This document shows positions 15,486-25,480 of a stretch of DNA of 64,000 nucleotides, one piece after another. The stretch is from contig NZ_KQ033919.1 in assembly GCF_000969825.1 (NCBI RefSeq), positions 48,790 through 112,789 on the forward strand, written 5' to 3'. The translations under genes were made by a program, and so were the position numbers. This DNA is from Parabacteroides gordonii MS-1 = DSM 23371 (lineage in GTDB: Bacteria; Bacteroidota; Bacteroidia; Bacteroidales; Tannerellaceae). The notes under the pieces were generated by a model. That model ran no database searches. It was given only the letters and a program-made list of their open reading frames with translations, and was not told where the DNA came from. Position 1 is the stretch's first letter; the number at the start of each line of letters is the position of its first letter.

Positions 15486-18197
15486 ATGACCCTATATATC
15501 ATTTTATTTTTCATCGCCCTATGTACGGGTATGGCCTTGTCAGTCTATACGTTCGGTACGGGCGGCAAGCGCAAGCACATCTTTCAGAATATCTATTTCT
15601 CTGTGGAAGATACAGATGGTGTGGGTGTGCTGTACACCAAGACGGGTGAATATTCCGCCGTCTTGAAAATCGAAAATCCAGTACAGAAGTATTCGGCAGA
15701 CATTGACAGCTATTACGATTTCACGCATCTATTCTCTGCCCTTGCGCAAACACTGGGCGAAGGATATGCCTTACACAAACAGGACATCTTCGTGAGAAAA
15801 CAGTTCGCGAACGAGCCGGAGCATAATCAAGAATTTCTCTCAGCATCGTACTTCCGTTATTTTAATGGGCGTCCGTACACGGACAGCCTTTGCTATCTGA
15901 CTATCACACAGGAAGCCAAGAAGAGCCGTCTTTTCTCTTACGATAGCAAGAAATGGCGCGATTTCCTCGTGAAGATTTATAAGGTTCGAGACCTACTACG
16001 CGACAGCGGTGTACAAGTGAAATTCCTGAACAAAGCCGAGGCAAGCGAATATGTGGACCGTTACTTTGCGATGAACTTCAAAGACCGTACGGTCTCGATG
16101 ACGAATGTCAAGGCTGACGACGAAACGGTATCTATGGGTGATAAACGCTGTAAGGTGTACAGCCTCGTGGACGTGGACTGCGCCGCACTCCCCTCGCTGA
16201 TACGTCCCTATACCAATATCGAGGTGAATAATACCGAGATGCCAGTGGATCTTGTCTCGGTGGTGGATAATATTCCGAACGCAGAAACGGTGGTGTACAA
16301 CCAAATTATTTTCCTGCCCAGTCAGAAGCGTGAACTGGCATTACTCGACAAAAAGAAGAACCGGCACGCAAGCATCCCCAATCCGAGTAACCAAATGGCC
16401 GTAGAGGACATCAAGCAGGTACAGGACGTAATAGCCCGTGAAAGCAAACTGCTCGTGTACACGCACTTCAACATGGTGGTGGGCGTGCCTGCCGACACCG
16501 ACCTTCAAAAATGCACGAATCACTTGGAAAACGCTTTTGGGCGCATGGGCATACATATCAGTAAGCGTGCATACAACCAACTGGAACTGTTCGTCAGTTC
16601 ATTTCCGGGCAACTGTTACAGCCTGAACGAGGAATATGACCGTTTTCTGACCCTCTCCGACGCTGCGGTATGCCTGATGTACAAGGAACGGGTGCAGCAT
16701 AGTGAGGAAACGCCGATAAAAATTTATTATACTGACCGTCAAGGTGTTCCGGTAGCTATCGACATCACGGGAAAAGAGGGAAAGAACAAGCTGACCGACA
16801 ACTCGAATTTTTTCTGCCTGGGGCCTTCGGGCAGCGGAAAGAGTTTCCACATGAACTCCGTCGTGCGCCAGTTGCATGAACAGGGGACGGACGTGGTAAT
16901 GGTCGATACGGGTAACTCATACGAGGGGCTATGCGAGTATTTCGGCGGCAAGTATATCAGCTATACCGAGGAACGGCCCATCACGATGAATCCGTTCCGC
17001 ATCAATCGGGAAGAGATGAACGTAGAAAAAACGGGATTCTTGAAAAACCTCGTCTTGCTTATCTGGAAAGGTACGCAGGGAACGGTCACAAAGACGGAAG
17101 ACCGTCTGATAGAGCACGTCATCACGGAATATTACGACGCCTACTTCAATGGTTTCGAGGGCTTCACACCCCAACAGCGTGAGGACTTGCGTAAGAGCCT
17201 CGTTATTGATGACCGCAACAGCAGTGAGAAGCGGCACGAAAGCGAACGGGAACGCGCGGTCCGCATCGAGGGTATCATTGACGAGATAGAGGGCCGACGC
17301 AAGGAACTGAAAGTGGAGGAACTGTCATTCAACTCTTTCTATGAATATTCCGTGCAGCGCATCCCGGATATCTGTGAGGAGAACCGTATCACGGGCATCG
17401 ACCTCTCGACATACCGCTATATGATGAAGGACTTCTATTTGGGCGGCAACCACGAAAAAACGCTGAACGAGAACATGGACAGCTCGCTGTTCGACGAGAC
17501 GTTCGTGGTCTTCGAAATCGACAGCATAAAAGATGACCCGCTGCTTTTTCCTTTGGTCACGCTGATTATCATGGATGTTTTCTTGCAAAAAATGCGCATC
17601 AAGAAGAACCGCAAAGTCCTTGTCATCGAGGAAGCATGGAAAGCCATCGCCAGCCCGCTGATGGCGGAGTACATTAAATTTATGTACAAAACAGCGCGTA
17701 AATTCTGGGCCAGTGTGGGCGTGGTGACACAGGAAATACAAGACATCATCGGCAGCGAAATCGTGAAAGAGGCCATCATCAATAACTCGGATGTGGTGAT
17801 GCTGCTTGACCAGAGCAAATTCAAGGAACGTTTCGACACCATCAAGACGATTCTTGGCCTAACGGACGTGGACTGTAAGAAAATTTTTACCATTAACCGC
17901 CTTGAAAACAAGGAAGGACGCAGCTTCTTCCGCGAGGTGTTTATCCGTCGGGGCACGACCAGCGGTGTTTATGGCGTGGAAGAACCGCGCGAGTGCTACA
18001 TGACTTACACGACCGAACGAGCGGAGAAAGAGGCTCTGAAGCTTTACAAGCGCGAGTTACAATGCAGCCACCAAGAGGCTATCGAGGCATATTGCCGCGA
18101 CTGGAATACCAGCGGTATCGGCAAGGCATTGCCGTTTGCGCAGAAAGTTAATGAAGCGGGATGTGTACTGAACTTAACCACTAAAATAACATCATAA
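15486..18197 (+). CDS. traG: TraG, VirB4-type conjugation ATPase
   Basis: A 903-residue ATPase that powers assembly of the transfer apparatus. Motifs include Walker A LGPSGSGKSFH near residue 443 and Walker B KVLVIEEAWKA near 710, followed by the VTQEIQDI region of VirB4 enzymes. The N-terminus starts with a hydrophobic helix (LYIILFFIALCTGMALSVY, residues 3-21) before the usual TraG domain. Many Bacteroidales TraG proteins, as I recall them, start directly with that domain, so the anchor may be a lineage feature. The stop codon overlaps the next start codon. Confidence 0.93.
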   Translation: MTLYIILFFIALCTGMALSVYTFGTGGKRKHIFQNIYFSVEDTDGVGVLYTKTGEYSAVLKIENPVQKYSADIDSYYDFTHLFSALAQTLGEGYALHKQDIFVRKQFANEPEHNQEFLSASYFRYFNGRPYTDSLCYLTITQEAKKSRLFSYDSKKWRDFLVKIYKVRDLLRDSGVQVKFLNKAEASEYVDRYFAMNFKDRTVSMTNVKADDETVSMGDKRCKVYSLVDVDCAALPSLIRPYTNIEVNNTEMPVDLVSVVDNIPNAETVVYNQIIFLPSQKRELALLDKKKNRHASIPNPSNQMAVEDIKQVQDVIARESKLLVYTHFNMVVGVPADTDLQKCTNHLENAFGRMGIHISKRAYNQLELFVSSFPGNCYSLNEEYDRFLTLSDAAVCLMYKERVQHSEETPIKIYYTDRQGVPVAIDITGKEGKNKLTDNSNFFCLGPSGSGKSFHMNSVVRQLHEQGTDVVMVDTGNSYEGLCEYFGGKYISYTEERPITMNPFRINREEMNVEKTGFLKNLVLLIWKGTQGTVTKTEDRLIEHVITEYYDAYFNGFEGFTPQQREDLRKSLVIDDRNSSEKRHESERERAVRIEGIIDEIEGRRKELKVEELSFNSFYEYSVQRIPDICEENRITGIDLSTYRYMMKDFYLGGNHEKTLNENMDSSLFDETFVVFEIDSIKDDPLLFPLVTLIIMDVFLQKMRIKKNRKVLVIEEAWKAIASPLMAEYIKFMYKTARKFWASVGVVTQEIQDIIGSEIVKEAIINNSDVVMLLDQSKFKERFDTIKTILGLTDVDCKKIFTINRLENKEGRSFFREVFIRRGTTSGVYGVEEPRECYMTYTTERAEKEALKLYKRELQCSHQEAIEAYCRDWNTSGIGKALPFAQKVNEAGCVLNLTTKITS

Positions 18198-18835
18198 TGA
18201 AAACGAAAAGGATTTTAATCACCCTGTCACTGGGCTACGGGATAAATATGATGGGGTTTGAAAGCAGCTTGACGCGCGAACAAATCTCTGTCAGCAATCC
18301 GGAACTCACTGTTTTGTCCCTCCGGGAGTTTTGTATGCTGTCCAAGGAGAACCTGCTCCGCATGGATGACATGACACCGGACAAAGTAGCCGCCATCGAA
18401 CGGTTGTTGGCAGAGTATTCCCTTCGGTTGGGTATGTCCGATGTAGAACTGGAAGCGTATTTGAACCGGTATTATGAAGAAAACCCCAAAGAAAAGGAGT
18501 TTTACGATATGTGCGACAGGCTATGTAACAGCAAACCTGTCTTCGATGAAAACAGGTTTCGAGAAGAACTATTCAGGGAACTGAACAGTAGTCCGATGAG
18601 TGAAAAAAGACTAAGTGACTTGGGATGGCTACGTTATCAGACCGTGCGCGAAACTTATCTAAACCAGCCTTTCTTTTTGAGATGGTTCGGCTCCCAAGAA
18701 GCCCGGATCAAAAGGGCCATCAAGGATACTACCATCATACATGATATGTTCTGCCGACTTGTCACGGAGAATTGTATCGAATCTGAACGGTGGTATTTCA
18801 ATCACAAGGAACCGGAATACATAAAAGAGGTCTGA
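18197..18835 (+). CDS. Hypothetical tra-operon protein with alpha-CTD-like helix-hairpin-helix
   Basis: A 212-residue soluble protein coupled to traG by a one-base overlap. Residues about 40-80 read VLSLREFCMLSKENLLRMDD then KVAAIERLLAEYSLRLGM. This resembles the second half of the RNA polymerase alpha C-terminal domain: a helix, a hairpin, and a helix ending in the LxLGM signature. The rest is helical and charged, with no recognised motif. It could be a DNA- or RNA polymerase-interacting regulator, or a structural use of the fold. No name in the CTnDOT scheme fits. Confidence 0.55.
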   Translation: MKTKRILITLSLGYGINMMGFESSLTREQISVSNPELTVLSLREFCMLSKENLLRMDDMTPDKVAAIERLLAEYSLRLGMSDVELEAYLNRYYEENPKEKEFYDMCDRLCNSKPVFDENRFREELFRELNSSPMSEKRLSDLGWLRYQTVRETYLNQPFFLRWFGSQEARIKRAIKDTTIIHDMFCRLVTENCIESERWYFNHKEPEYIKEV

Positions 18836-18839
18836 AACG

Positions 18840-21371
18840 ATGAAACGGCTGTTTATCTTTTGGGTTATCCTATTGCCTGCCCTGACACAGCATGTTCACG
18901 CACAATATTACAGCGTGAACTATGACGCTCGTACCGTGGCGGCCATGGCCGCAGCATTCGGCACGGAGGCAGTAGCCGAAAGCTACTACCGCGAGCAGGT
19001 GGATGATATTCTGAAACACTATACGGCGGCAGAAGTGGCGGCAGCAGGGATATTTTCTTCCAAATTTTTGGAACACAAGGCTCTGTCCGACCTTGGCATC
19101 TGGTGCAGCAGCACGGAAAATTACTACTATCGTCGAATTTACCACATGGTGGCAGAAAAAATCATGCCGAAAATATGGGTGGTGGCGAAGCTGATGCTGC
19201 GCTCACCACAAACAGCAATCCACTGGGGCAGCTACCTGATGAAAGTGTGCGACGATACGAAGAGCCTGTGTATGCAGTTCGAAAGTGTGGTGACAAACAG
19301 CACGCTGTCGTTCTCGGACATCGCTTTTCTGGAAATTGACCGCGACATTGCCACCTTGCTGAACCTCGCAGAACTGGGCGGTACCGATTGGCAACGGATG
19401 TTGGACAACTTTACCAAAGTGCCGGGCAATTTCACGATTGAGAACTTAAAGGGCGACATTGACAACCTTTATAACATGGGCGTAGGGCTGGCAACATCAG
19501 GTATGGAGAACCTCGGTGACGCTCTACTGCAAAGTAGTGCGTTCCATGACCTGTTGGGTGGCAAAGTCAATGAAATCGGCAACCTGTATGAACACTACAG
19601 TACTCTCTTCGAGCAGGCGGAACATGACATCGGCAGTCTGCTAATCGACATGGTGGGCGGTCAGGATAGCGTGGCCGCATTGTTCAATTTCAGCAATTAC
19701 GACCTCACATCGTGGATGACCGACTATATGGACAATGCTGTCGGGAACTATTACACGCAACGGTGGTATATCGCACGGCGTGATCAAGGAAGCATTTCTC
19801 TATGCGACTACTACCCACCGACAGACGACAACAGCATATTGAACGGGGGTGCATGGACACGCTTTAACACGAGTGATCCGGGATTTTATCCGAACGCTTC
19901 GCAACGGGAGCAGGCCCTCGCCAATTCAGAACGGTATGCCGGATGGTCAAGAAGTCGAGTACAACAGCTCAACAATAGCAACGATGGCTACACCTATACT
20001 ATCAATACCCGACAACAGGCCTATATCATCAGTAAGGGTAACAAACAGACAAAGAAGGCATACGCCTACGAGATACACGTGACACAGAGTTGGAATCGGA
20101 CGGAGGTGGTCTATGAGGATGTCTTCGACTCCTATTCGATGGATTTGAATACGTTCAAAGCGCAGCTCAATGCCCGCCTCTCGGAGTTCAATGACAACGA
20201 GGAAGGCTATGTCTATTACATAGCATCCGATGCACGGAACTATTATCAGGCGACGGACGCTGCAAAATTGCAGGGATGCGAAAGCGTGACCATCAGTGTA
20301 ACCTGTTCAGACGGGGCGACGCTGGGACAAGGCTCGACACAATACAAGTGTCGCAAGTGTGGCGGCTCACTGGACGCCCATTCCAAAGAGTGCGTCATGC
20401 AGACCTCGGTAACGGAGAACGAACTGGATCTTTCAGAACTGGACGCACTGATACGGGAAGCGGACAATCAAGTCGCCGTTCTTCAATCTCAGATTAGTGC
20501 CTTGGAAAAGGAAAACGCCGACCTTCTGAAAAAAATTGCCGAGGCGAGCGTGGAAGACGCAGCAGCTTATCGGCAACAATATAACTCCAACCGGACACGT
20601 ATCGAGGAACTGAAAAGCGAACTTGCCGAGTGGCAACAAAAACAGAAGGAGTACGCAGATGCGAAGCAGGAAGCGGAAGCAGAGAACGATGTGCCGACAG
20701 ATGATTACTACCGCCTACCGGCTATCATGCAGGATTGCAAGACAGCCTATAGCCTCACTTGGCAGGACGGAGGTACATGGAGCGGCTATACGTTCGTCCG
20801 TAAGGCGACGATGCCGAACATCAATGGTATCATTACGTTCCGTGCGACTATTTCTATCGCACGGAAGCCGAAATACTTTCTGGGTATCAAGATTCACCGT
20901 GCCATTATCCAAATCAGTTGGGAATTGACTTCGGCATACACAGACACGCACGTTGCCGATGTACTGACACTCGATCCGAACCTGCCGAACGAGGAAAAGA
21001 CTAAAATCGTGAATAATCGCATATCGGAAATCGCACGGGAATATCCCAACTGTAAAATCACTACCGAGTATGCCCGTACAGAACCTATGGAAGAAGTACC
21101 GAACAGCGACGTGTACCACCTGCTTTGGTCAAGTGACCGCCTCGAAATCGCACGAGAAGTGGATTCACGTATCACGAAAATATACGCCGACCTCGTATCC
21201 TTGGAGAAGATGATGCACTACAAGCGGAACATCATCGACGTACTGAAGGATGTGCTACCGGAACTCGATACGGACGAGGGTCGTAGGCTGACACTCGTGG
21301 AAGAGTGCCATGACCGCTGGGTAGAAAACGCACGGACATCCCGAAGTGGCAGAAAGGAGGTACGGCCATGA
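18840..21371 (+). CDS. Large exported tra-operon protein with zinc-ribbon-like motif
   Basis: An 843-residue protein with a signal peptide (KRLFIFWVILLPALTQHVHA, cleavage near residue 21), so it acts in the periplasm or at the cell surface. Helical N-terminal half, then a segment with CRKCGGSLDAHSKEC (about 501-515) that could bind zinc, then a coiled coil (about 530-620). A KEEC-like ending is absent. It overlaps the next gene by 4 bases. In CTnDOT systems this position is filled by smaller TraH/TraI proteins; I do not recognise a homologue of this size. It may stabilise mating pairs or scaffold the channel. Confidence 0.6.
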   Translation: MKRLFIFWVILLPALTQHVHAQYYSVNYDARTVAAMAAAFGTEAVAESYYREQVDDILKHYTAAEVAAAGIFSSKFLEHKALSDLGIWCSSTENYYYRRIYHMVAEKIMPKIWVVAKLMLRSPQTAIHWGSYLMKVCDDTKSLCMQFESVVTNSTLSFSDIAFLEIDRDIATLLNLAELGGTDWQRMLDNFTKVPGNFTIENLKGDIDNLYNMGVGLATSGMENLGDALLQSSAFHDLLGGKVNEIGNLYEHYSTLFEQAEHDIGSLLIDMVGGQDSVAALFNFSNYDLTSWMTDYMDNAVGNYYTQRWYIARRDQGSISLCDYYPPTDDNSILNGGAWTRFNTSDPGFYPNASQREQALANSERYAGWSRSRVQQLNNSNDGYTYTINTRQQAYIISKGNKQTKKAYAYEIHVTQSWNRTEVVYEDVFDSYSMDLNTFKAQLNARLSEFNDNEEGYVYYIASDARNYYQATDAAKLQGCESVTISVTCSDGATLGQGSTQYKCRKCGGSLDAHSKECVMQTSVTENELDLSELDALIREADNQVAVLQSQISALEKENADLLKKIAEASVEDAAAYRQQYNSNRTRIEELKSELAEWQQKQKEYADAKQEAEAENDVPTDDYYRLPAIMQDCKTAYSLTWQDGGTWSGYTFVRKATMPNINGIITFRATISIARKPKYFLGIKIHRAIIQISWELTSAYTDTHVADVLTLDPNLPNEEKTKIVNNRISEIAREYPNCKITTEYARTEPMEEVPNSDVYHLLWSSDRLEIAREVDSRITKIYADLVSLEKMMHYKRNIIDVLKDVLPELDTDEGRRLTLVEECHDRWVENARTSRSGRKEVRP

Positions 21372-22093
21372 AACGCACTATACTGATAGCCATTACGTTG
21401 CTTGCGCTACTACCCGATGTCGCCAAGGGCCAATGGACATTCGATATCGTGTCGGTGGAAGCGTACATAAATGACCACAAAAAACAACGCAGCCTGTTGC
21501 TGGCCCGAAGCACGCTGGAATACAGCAACCAACTGCTGCATGAGTACAGCCGTGAGGAGACGGGCAAATACAAGGAAGTAAATATCGACCTTGACCGCTA
21601 TACCCGTGCCTTTGATGTCATCGACGTGATGTACCAATCCCTGCGGACGGTGCTGAACGTGAAGGATACCTACAGCTCGGTAAGTGACCGTATCGGTGAC
21701 TATAAGACCATGCTGGAGGCTTTCCATGAGAAAATCCTGAAACATGGGAACATCGAGCCGTCAGACGCACTGATACTGACTATCAATGAAAAAGCAATAC
21801 GGGACATCGCCAACGAGGGCGAACACCTCTATAAGTCGGTGAGCGACCTCGTACTGTATGCCACGGGCGCAGCGGCCTGCTCGACCAGCGACCTGCTTAT
21901 GGTACTGGAGTCCGTGAACAAGTCGCTGGACAGCATTGAGCAACACTTGAACCGGGCATACATCGAGACATGGAGATACATACAGGTACGTATCGGCTAC
22001 TGGAAATCGAAGATTTACCGGGAACGTACCAAACGGGAAATTATTGACGGTGCTTTCGGACGATGGCGCAATGCGGGGCGACTGGATTATTGA
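21368..22093 (+). CDS. Exported helical tra-operon protein
   Basis: A 241-residue protein with a signal peptide (MKRTILIAITLLALLPDVAKG) followed by an almost entirely helical chain. It sits where the VirB5-like TraI proteins lie in related operons, upstream of TraJ, and the helical exported layout fits that class, but no family motif is evident. It overlaps the preceding gene by 4 bases. After it, 200 bases with only very short reading frames precede an inserted methyltransferase gene. Confidence 0.55.
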   Translation: MKRTILIAITLLALLPDVAKGQWTFDIVSVEAYINDHKKQRSLLLARSTLEYSNQLLHEYSREETGKYKEVNIDLDRYTRAFDVIDVMYQSLRTVLNVKDTYSSVSDRIGDYKTMLEAFHEKILKHGNIEPSDALILTINEKAIRDIANEGEHLYKSVSDLVLYATGAAACSTSDLLMVLESVNKSLDSIEQHLNRAYIETWRYIQVRIGYWKSKIYRERTKREIIDGAFGRWRNAGRLDY

Positions 22094-22297
22094 CGGTAAA
22101 AGAGGAAGGAGGTAAATAATGCCACAAGTTAGATTATGACTTCTATGTACCAAAATTGATAAGGAATATCTTAAAACGCAGGAAAAGCGTTTCGTCCTGA
22201 ATGTTCGGAGAAGTACAAACAGAGAAAGAAACTTTAAGTACAAACAAGTCTATCTGGCCTATAACCAAGAGGCAAATGGACATTAATAAAAGATGTA

Positions 22298-23068
22298 ATG
22301 AAAAAGATCGTTTTTGAAAAAGACATTACGCTATATAAAGCCGATTGCCTTGAAGTAATGCCTCTTCTCCCAGAATCAAGTATTGATTTAGTTCTATGCG
22401 ACCCACCTTTTGGAATTACAGCCTCGCAATGGGATAAGATAATACCATTCTCGAAAATGTGGGAGGAGATTAGAAGAGTGAGAAAGGATAATGCGCCTAC
22501 GGCTTTATTTGGCAGCGAACCGTTCAGCAGCCTTTTACGCTGTGGCAATTTAGCCGAATTTAAATATGACTGGGTATGGGAAAAGTCAAAAGCAAGCAAT
22601 TTCCTTCTTGCTAAAAAGCAACCTCTAAAAGCGCATGAGCTAATCAGTATCTTTTGTAACGGCAGAACTCCTTATTATCCAATCATGGAGGAAGGTGAGC
22701 CTTATGAGAATCGTACAAAGAGAGGAAGTAACTGGACAGGAGTAAACAAGGTACCAAATCCTACATTCAGAAATGAAAACAAAGGAACGAGATACCCACG
22801 AAGTGTGAAATATTTTAAAACTGCGGAATCAGAGGGCAAAACGATTCATGTTAATCAAAAACCAGTCGCATTGTTGAAATATCTGATAAAAACATACACG
22901 AAAGAGGGTGACACAGTCCTTGATTTTGCCTCTGGAAGCATGAGCACTGCAATCGCCTGTATTCATACGAATAGAAAATGTATTTGTATTGAAAAGGATG
23001 ATATGCACTTCTTGCGGGGAGAGGAAAGGATTAGAAATGAATATAATATAAAAAGAAATGTGGAATAA
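22298..23068 (+). CDS. DNA methyltransferase, beta-class (N4-cytosine or N6-adenine)
   Basis: A 256-residue protein with the catalytic motif IV DPPFGI near residue 35 placed before motif I (DTVLDFASGSMST near 215). This is the permuted order of beta-class amino-methyltransferases. VNQKPVALLKYLI is the typical motif X region. No restriction endonuclease lies beside it, so it is an orphan enzyme. Its codons are more AT-rich than those of the flanking tra genes, suggesting it was inserted into the operon later. It could protect transferred DNA from host restriction. Confidence 0.82.
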   Translation: MKKIVFEKDITLYKADCLEVMPLLPESSIDLVLCDPPFGITASQWDKIIPFSKMWEEIRRVRKDNAPTALFGSEPFSSLLRCGNLAEFKYDWVWEKSKASNFLLAKKQPLKAHELISIFCNGRTPYYPIMEEGEPYENRTKRGSNWTGVNKVPNPTFRNENKGTRYPRSVKYFKTAESEGKTIHVNQKPVALLKYLIKTYTKEGDTVLDFASGSMSTAIACIHTNRKCICIEKDDMHFLRGEERIRNEYNIKRNVE

Positions 23069-23136
23069 TCCTGGTGATTAACTGATTGAAACACATTGAG
23101 TATTAAAAGATTAATAACAAATAACCGAAAGTAAAT

Positions 23137-23907
23137 ATGGACAGAATACTCTTACTCGTGACGGTTACAATAATTGCAACCACGGCGGCAAAGGCACAAT
23201 CCGTGACCTATAACCACGATTCGCCGAAACAAAACCAAGTAACAGTAATGGAAACCGGTACGGGAGCACTCTCGCCCGACCTCTACTATTCCATACTGCA
23301 CAACAAGTATAAGAAGTCGGCAGCAGTCAAGAACAAACTGTCATTCCGCACACTGGCGGGCGTCAACCTATACAACCAAACGGACGAAGCTGAAGCCATC
23401 GACTCGGCATTGGTGAGCCGGGCAAAGATAGAAGCCTTGAACGTGGCTGACCGTCAAGCGGACATCGCATGGGTCGCTGAAGGCGATAAGGTCAACGGAC
23501 AGATGGTACGGTTCAAACGAAACATAGACCGCATCTTGCCTGTCGGGGGGACACCGGAGGATAAAGACAGATGGACGGAATATTACCATATCTACCAGTG
23601 CGCCATTGATGCAACGAAAGATGCCTATATGCCCAACGCACAGCGGAAGAAAGAGTATCTGCGCATCTACGAGGATATAACTCGACAGAACGAAATCCTT
23701 GTCGGCTACCTTGCCAAACGGCAGAATACTACGATAACAAGTACGCTACTGAATGCTACCGCTGACCGTACTCTGGATAAGGAGAGTATTGTCCGCGATG
23801 CGGTGAACCGATGGCACGAATCGCGCTTTGCCGTGCGCGGCCCGCAATCAGGCAATAACACGGGTGGCAACGGCGACGGAGATGAAACAGTAAATAAAGG
23901 GAACTGA
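23137..23907 (+). CDS. Exported conjugation protein of unknown function
   Basis: A 256-residue protein with a signal peptide ending near TAAKAQS. The chain is polar and helical and ends in a Gly/Asn-rich tail (SGNNTGGNGDGDE). It precedes traJ by 14 bases. I recall proteins of similar look annotated as DUF5045 in Bacteroidales conjugative elements, but the identity is not certain. It probably belongs to the envelope part of the channel. Confidence 0.5.
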   Translation: MDRILLLVTVTIIATTAAKAQSVTYNHDSPKQNQVTVMETGTGALSPDLYYSILHNKYKKSAAVKNKLSFRTLAGVNLYNQTDEAEAIDSALVSRAKIEALNVADRQADIAWVAEGDKVNGQMVRFKRNIDRILPVGGTPEDKDRWTEYYHIYQCAIDATKDAYMPNAQRKKEYLRIYEDITRQNEILVGYLAKRQNTTITSTLLNATADRTLDKESIVRDAVNRWHESRFAVRGPQSGNNTGGNGDGDETVNKGN

Positions 23908-23921
23908 AAAAACAAAAACGT

Positions 23922-25055
23922 ATGGCAGACGGAAATATACTCTCGGATTTCGGTATTAATATCCTTGAAGAAGAAATTGACGATGTGATTTTTCAAACGA
24001 ACGAGTTCCTGACTGATGCGACTTTTACCGGCTCGCAGGGACCGTTCTGGTGGATACTACAAATGTGCATGGCACTGGCTGCCCTGTTCGCTATTGTGAT
24101 GGCAGCGGGAATGGCGTACAAGATGATGGTGAAACATGAGCCACTGGATGTGCTGAAGCTGTTCCGTCCTTTGGCTGTTTCAATCATCCTCTGTTGGTGG
24201 TATCCGCCAGCAGACACGGGTATGGCTGGCAGTGGGAGCAGTTGGTGTTTCCTTGACTTCCTGTCTTACATCCCGAACTGCATCGGCTCGTACACGCATG
24301 ACCTGTACGAGGCAGAAGCCACCCAAATAGCGGACAAATTCGAGGAAGTGCAGCAACTTATCCATGTACGTGACACGATGTACCAAAGCTTGCAAGCACA
24401 GGCAGATGTCGCTCACACGGGTACCTCCGACCCGAACCTGGTAGAAGCGACCATGGAACAAACCGGAGTGGACGAAGTGACGAAGATGGAGAAAGACGCA
24501 GCCGAACTGTGGTTTACCTCACTGACGGCAGGAGTCATCGTAGGTATCGACAAAATCATCATGCTTATCGCTCTGATTGTGTATCGTATCGGATGGTGGG
24601 CGACCATCTATTGCCAGCAAATCCTACTGGGCATGTTAACAATATTCGGACCTATACAATGGGCGTTCTCGCTGTTGCCCAAATGGGAAGGTGCATGGGC
24701 GAAGTGGCTTATAAGGTATCTGACAGTACATTTCTATGGTGCAATGCTCTACTTCGTCGGCTTCTATGTGCTACTGTTATTCGACATTGTACTGTGCATA
24801 CAGGTAGAAAACCTGACGGCAATCACAGCAAGCGAACAGACAATGGCGGCCTACTTGCAAAACAGCTTCTTCTCCGCCGGCTACTTGATGGCGGCAAGTA
24901 TCGTGGCACTGAAATGCCTAAACCTCGTGCCGGACTTGGCAGCATGGATGATACCTGAAGGCGACACGGCCTTCTCTACACGGAACTTTGGAGAAGGTGT
25001 GGCGCAGCAGGCCAAAATGACGGCTACGGGCGGTATCGGCTCGATGATGAGATAA
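23922..25055 (+). CDS. traJ: TraJ, VirB6-like inner-membrane channel protein
   Basis: A 377-residue polytopic protein with hydrophobic segments at about 43-65, 80-95, 195-220, 235-260, 265-290 and 310-330. The C-terminal ASIVALKCLNLVPDLAAWMIP and the gene order before traK match CTnDOT TraJ. VirB6-type proteins form the inner-membrane platform through which DNA passes. The stop codon overlaps a possible upstream start of the next gene. Confidence 0.85.
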   Translation: MADGNILSDFGINILEEEIDDVIFQTNEFLTDATFTGSQGPFWWILQMCMALAALFAIVMAAGMAYKMMVKHEPLDVLKLFRPLAVSIILCWWYPPADTGMAGSGSSWCFLDFLSYIPNCIGSYTHDLYEAEATQIADKFEEVQQLIHVRDTMYQSLQAQADVAHTGTSDPNLVEATMEQTGVDEVTKMEKDAAELWFTSLTAGVIVGIDKIIMLIALIVYRIGWWATIYCQQILLGMLTIFGPIQWAFSLLPKWEGAWAKWLIRYLTVHFYGAMLYFVGFYVLLLFDIVLCIQVENLTAITASEQTMAAYLQNSFFSAGYLMAASIVALKCLNLVPDLAAWMIPEGDTAFSTRNFGEGVAQQAKMTATGGIGSMMR

Positions 25056-25084
25056 TGATAAACCTAATATTAAATATCCAAAAG

Positions 25085-25474
25085 ATGAATGTACAACAGA
25101 AAATTGAGAAATGGTGCAGGAACGAGCGTTTCGTGCACTATGCAAATGAACGCATAAGCGAAGAACTCGTTTATGCACCTAACCACCGAATTGATCCGGA
25201 ATATGAAGAACTGGACGAAGCCATTACATGGGACAACCGATATATTGTCCCTATGATGACTTACCTTACCTATCGTCTGCAACTGGTCAAATTGCAGAAA
25301 AATGCCAAGAATCGAAACCGCCGTGTCTGGTGGATATTCGTGCATGTAATCATGCGGGAAGATTACACACAGCTTTTTGACGGGAAGTTCGAAAAATTTC
25401 TGACGGAGTTGCATGATACAGTCATGACAATGTTACATGACGAATACACACGATTGTCTAACAAGAAAAAATAA
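25085..25474 (+). CDS. Small hypothetical protein between traJ and traK
   Basis: A 129-residue soluble, basic, helical protein with no motif I recognise. I chose the ATG at 25085; an alternative in-frame ATG at 25055 overlaps the traJ stop and would add ten hydrophobic residues. It keeps tight spacing on both sides (traK starts 6 bases after its stop), so it is part of the transfer operon. Confidence 0.6.
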   Translation: MNVQQKIEKWCRNERFVHYANERISEELVYAPNHRIDPEYEELDEAITWDNRYIVPMMTYLTYRLQLVKLQKNAKNRNRRVWWIFVHVIMREDYTQLFDGKFEKFLTELHDTVMTMLHDEYTRLSNKKK

Positions 25475-25480
25475 AGGTAT

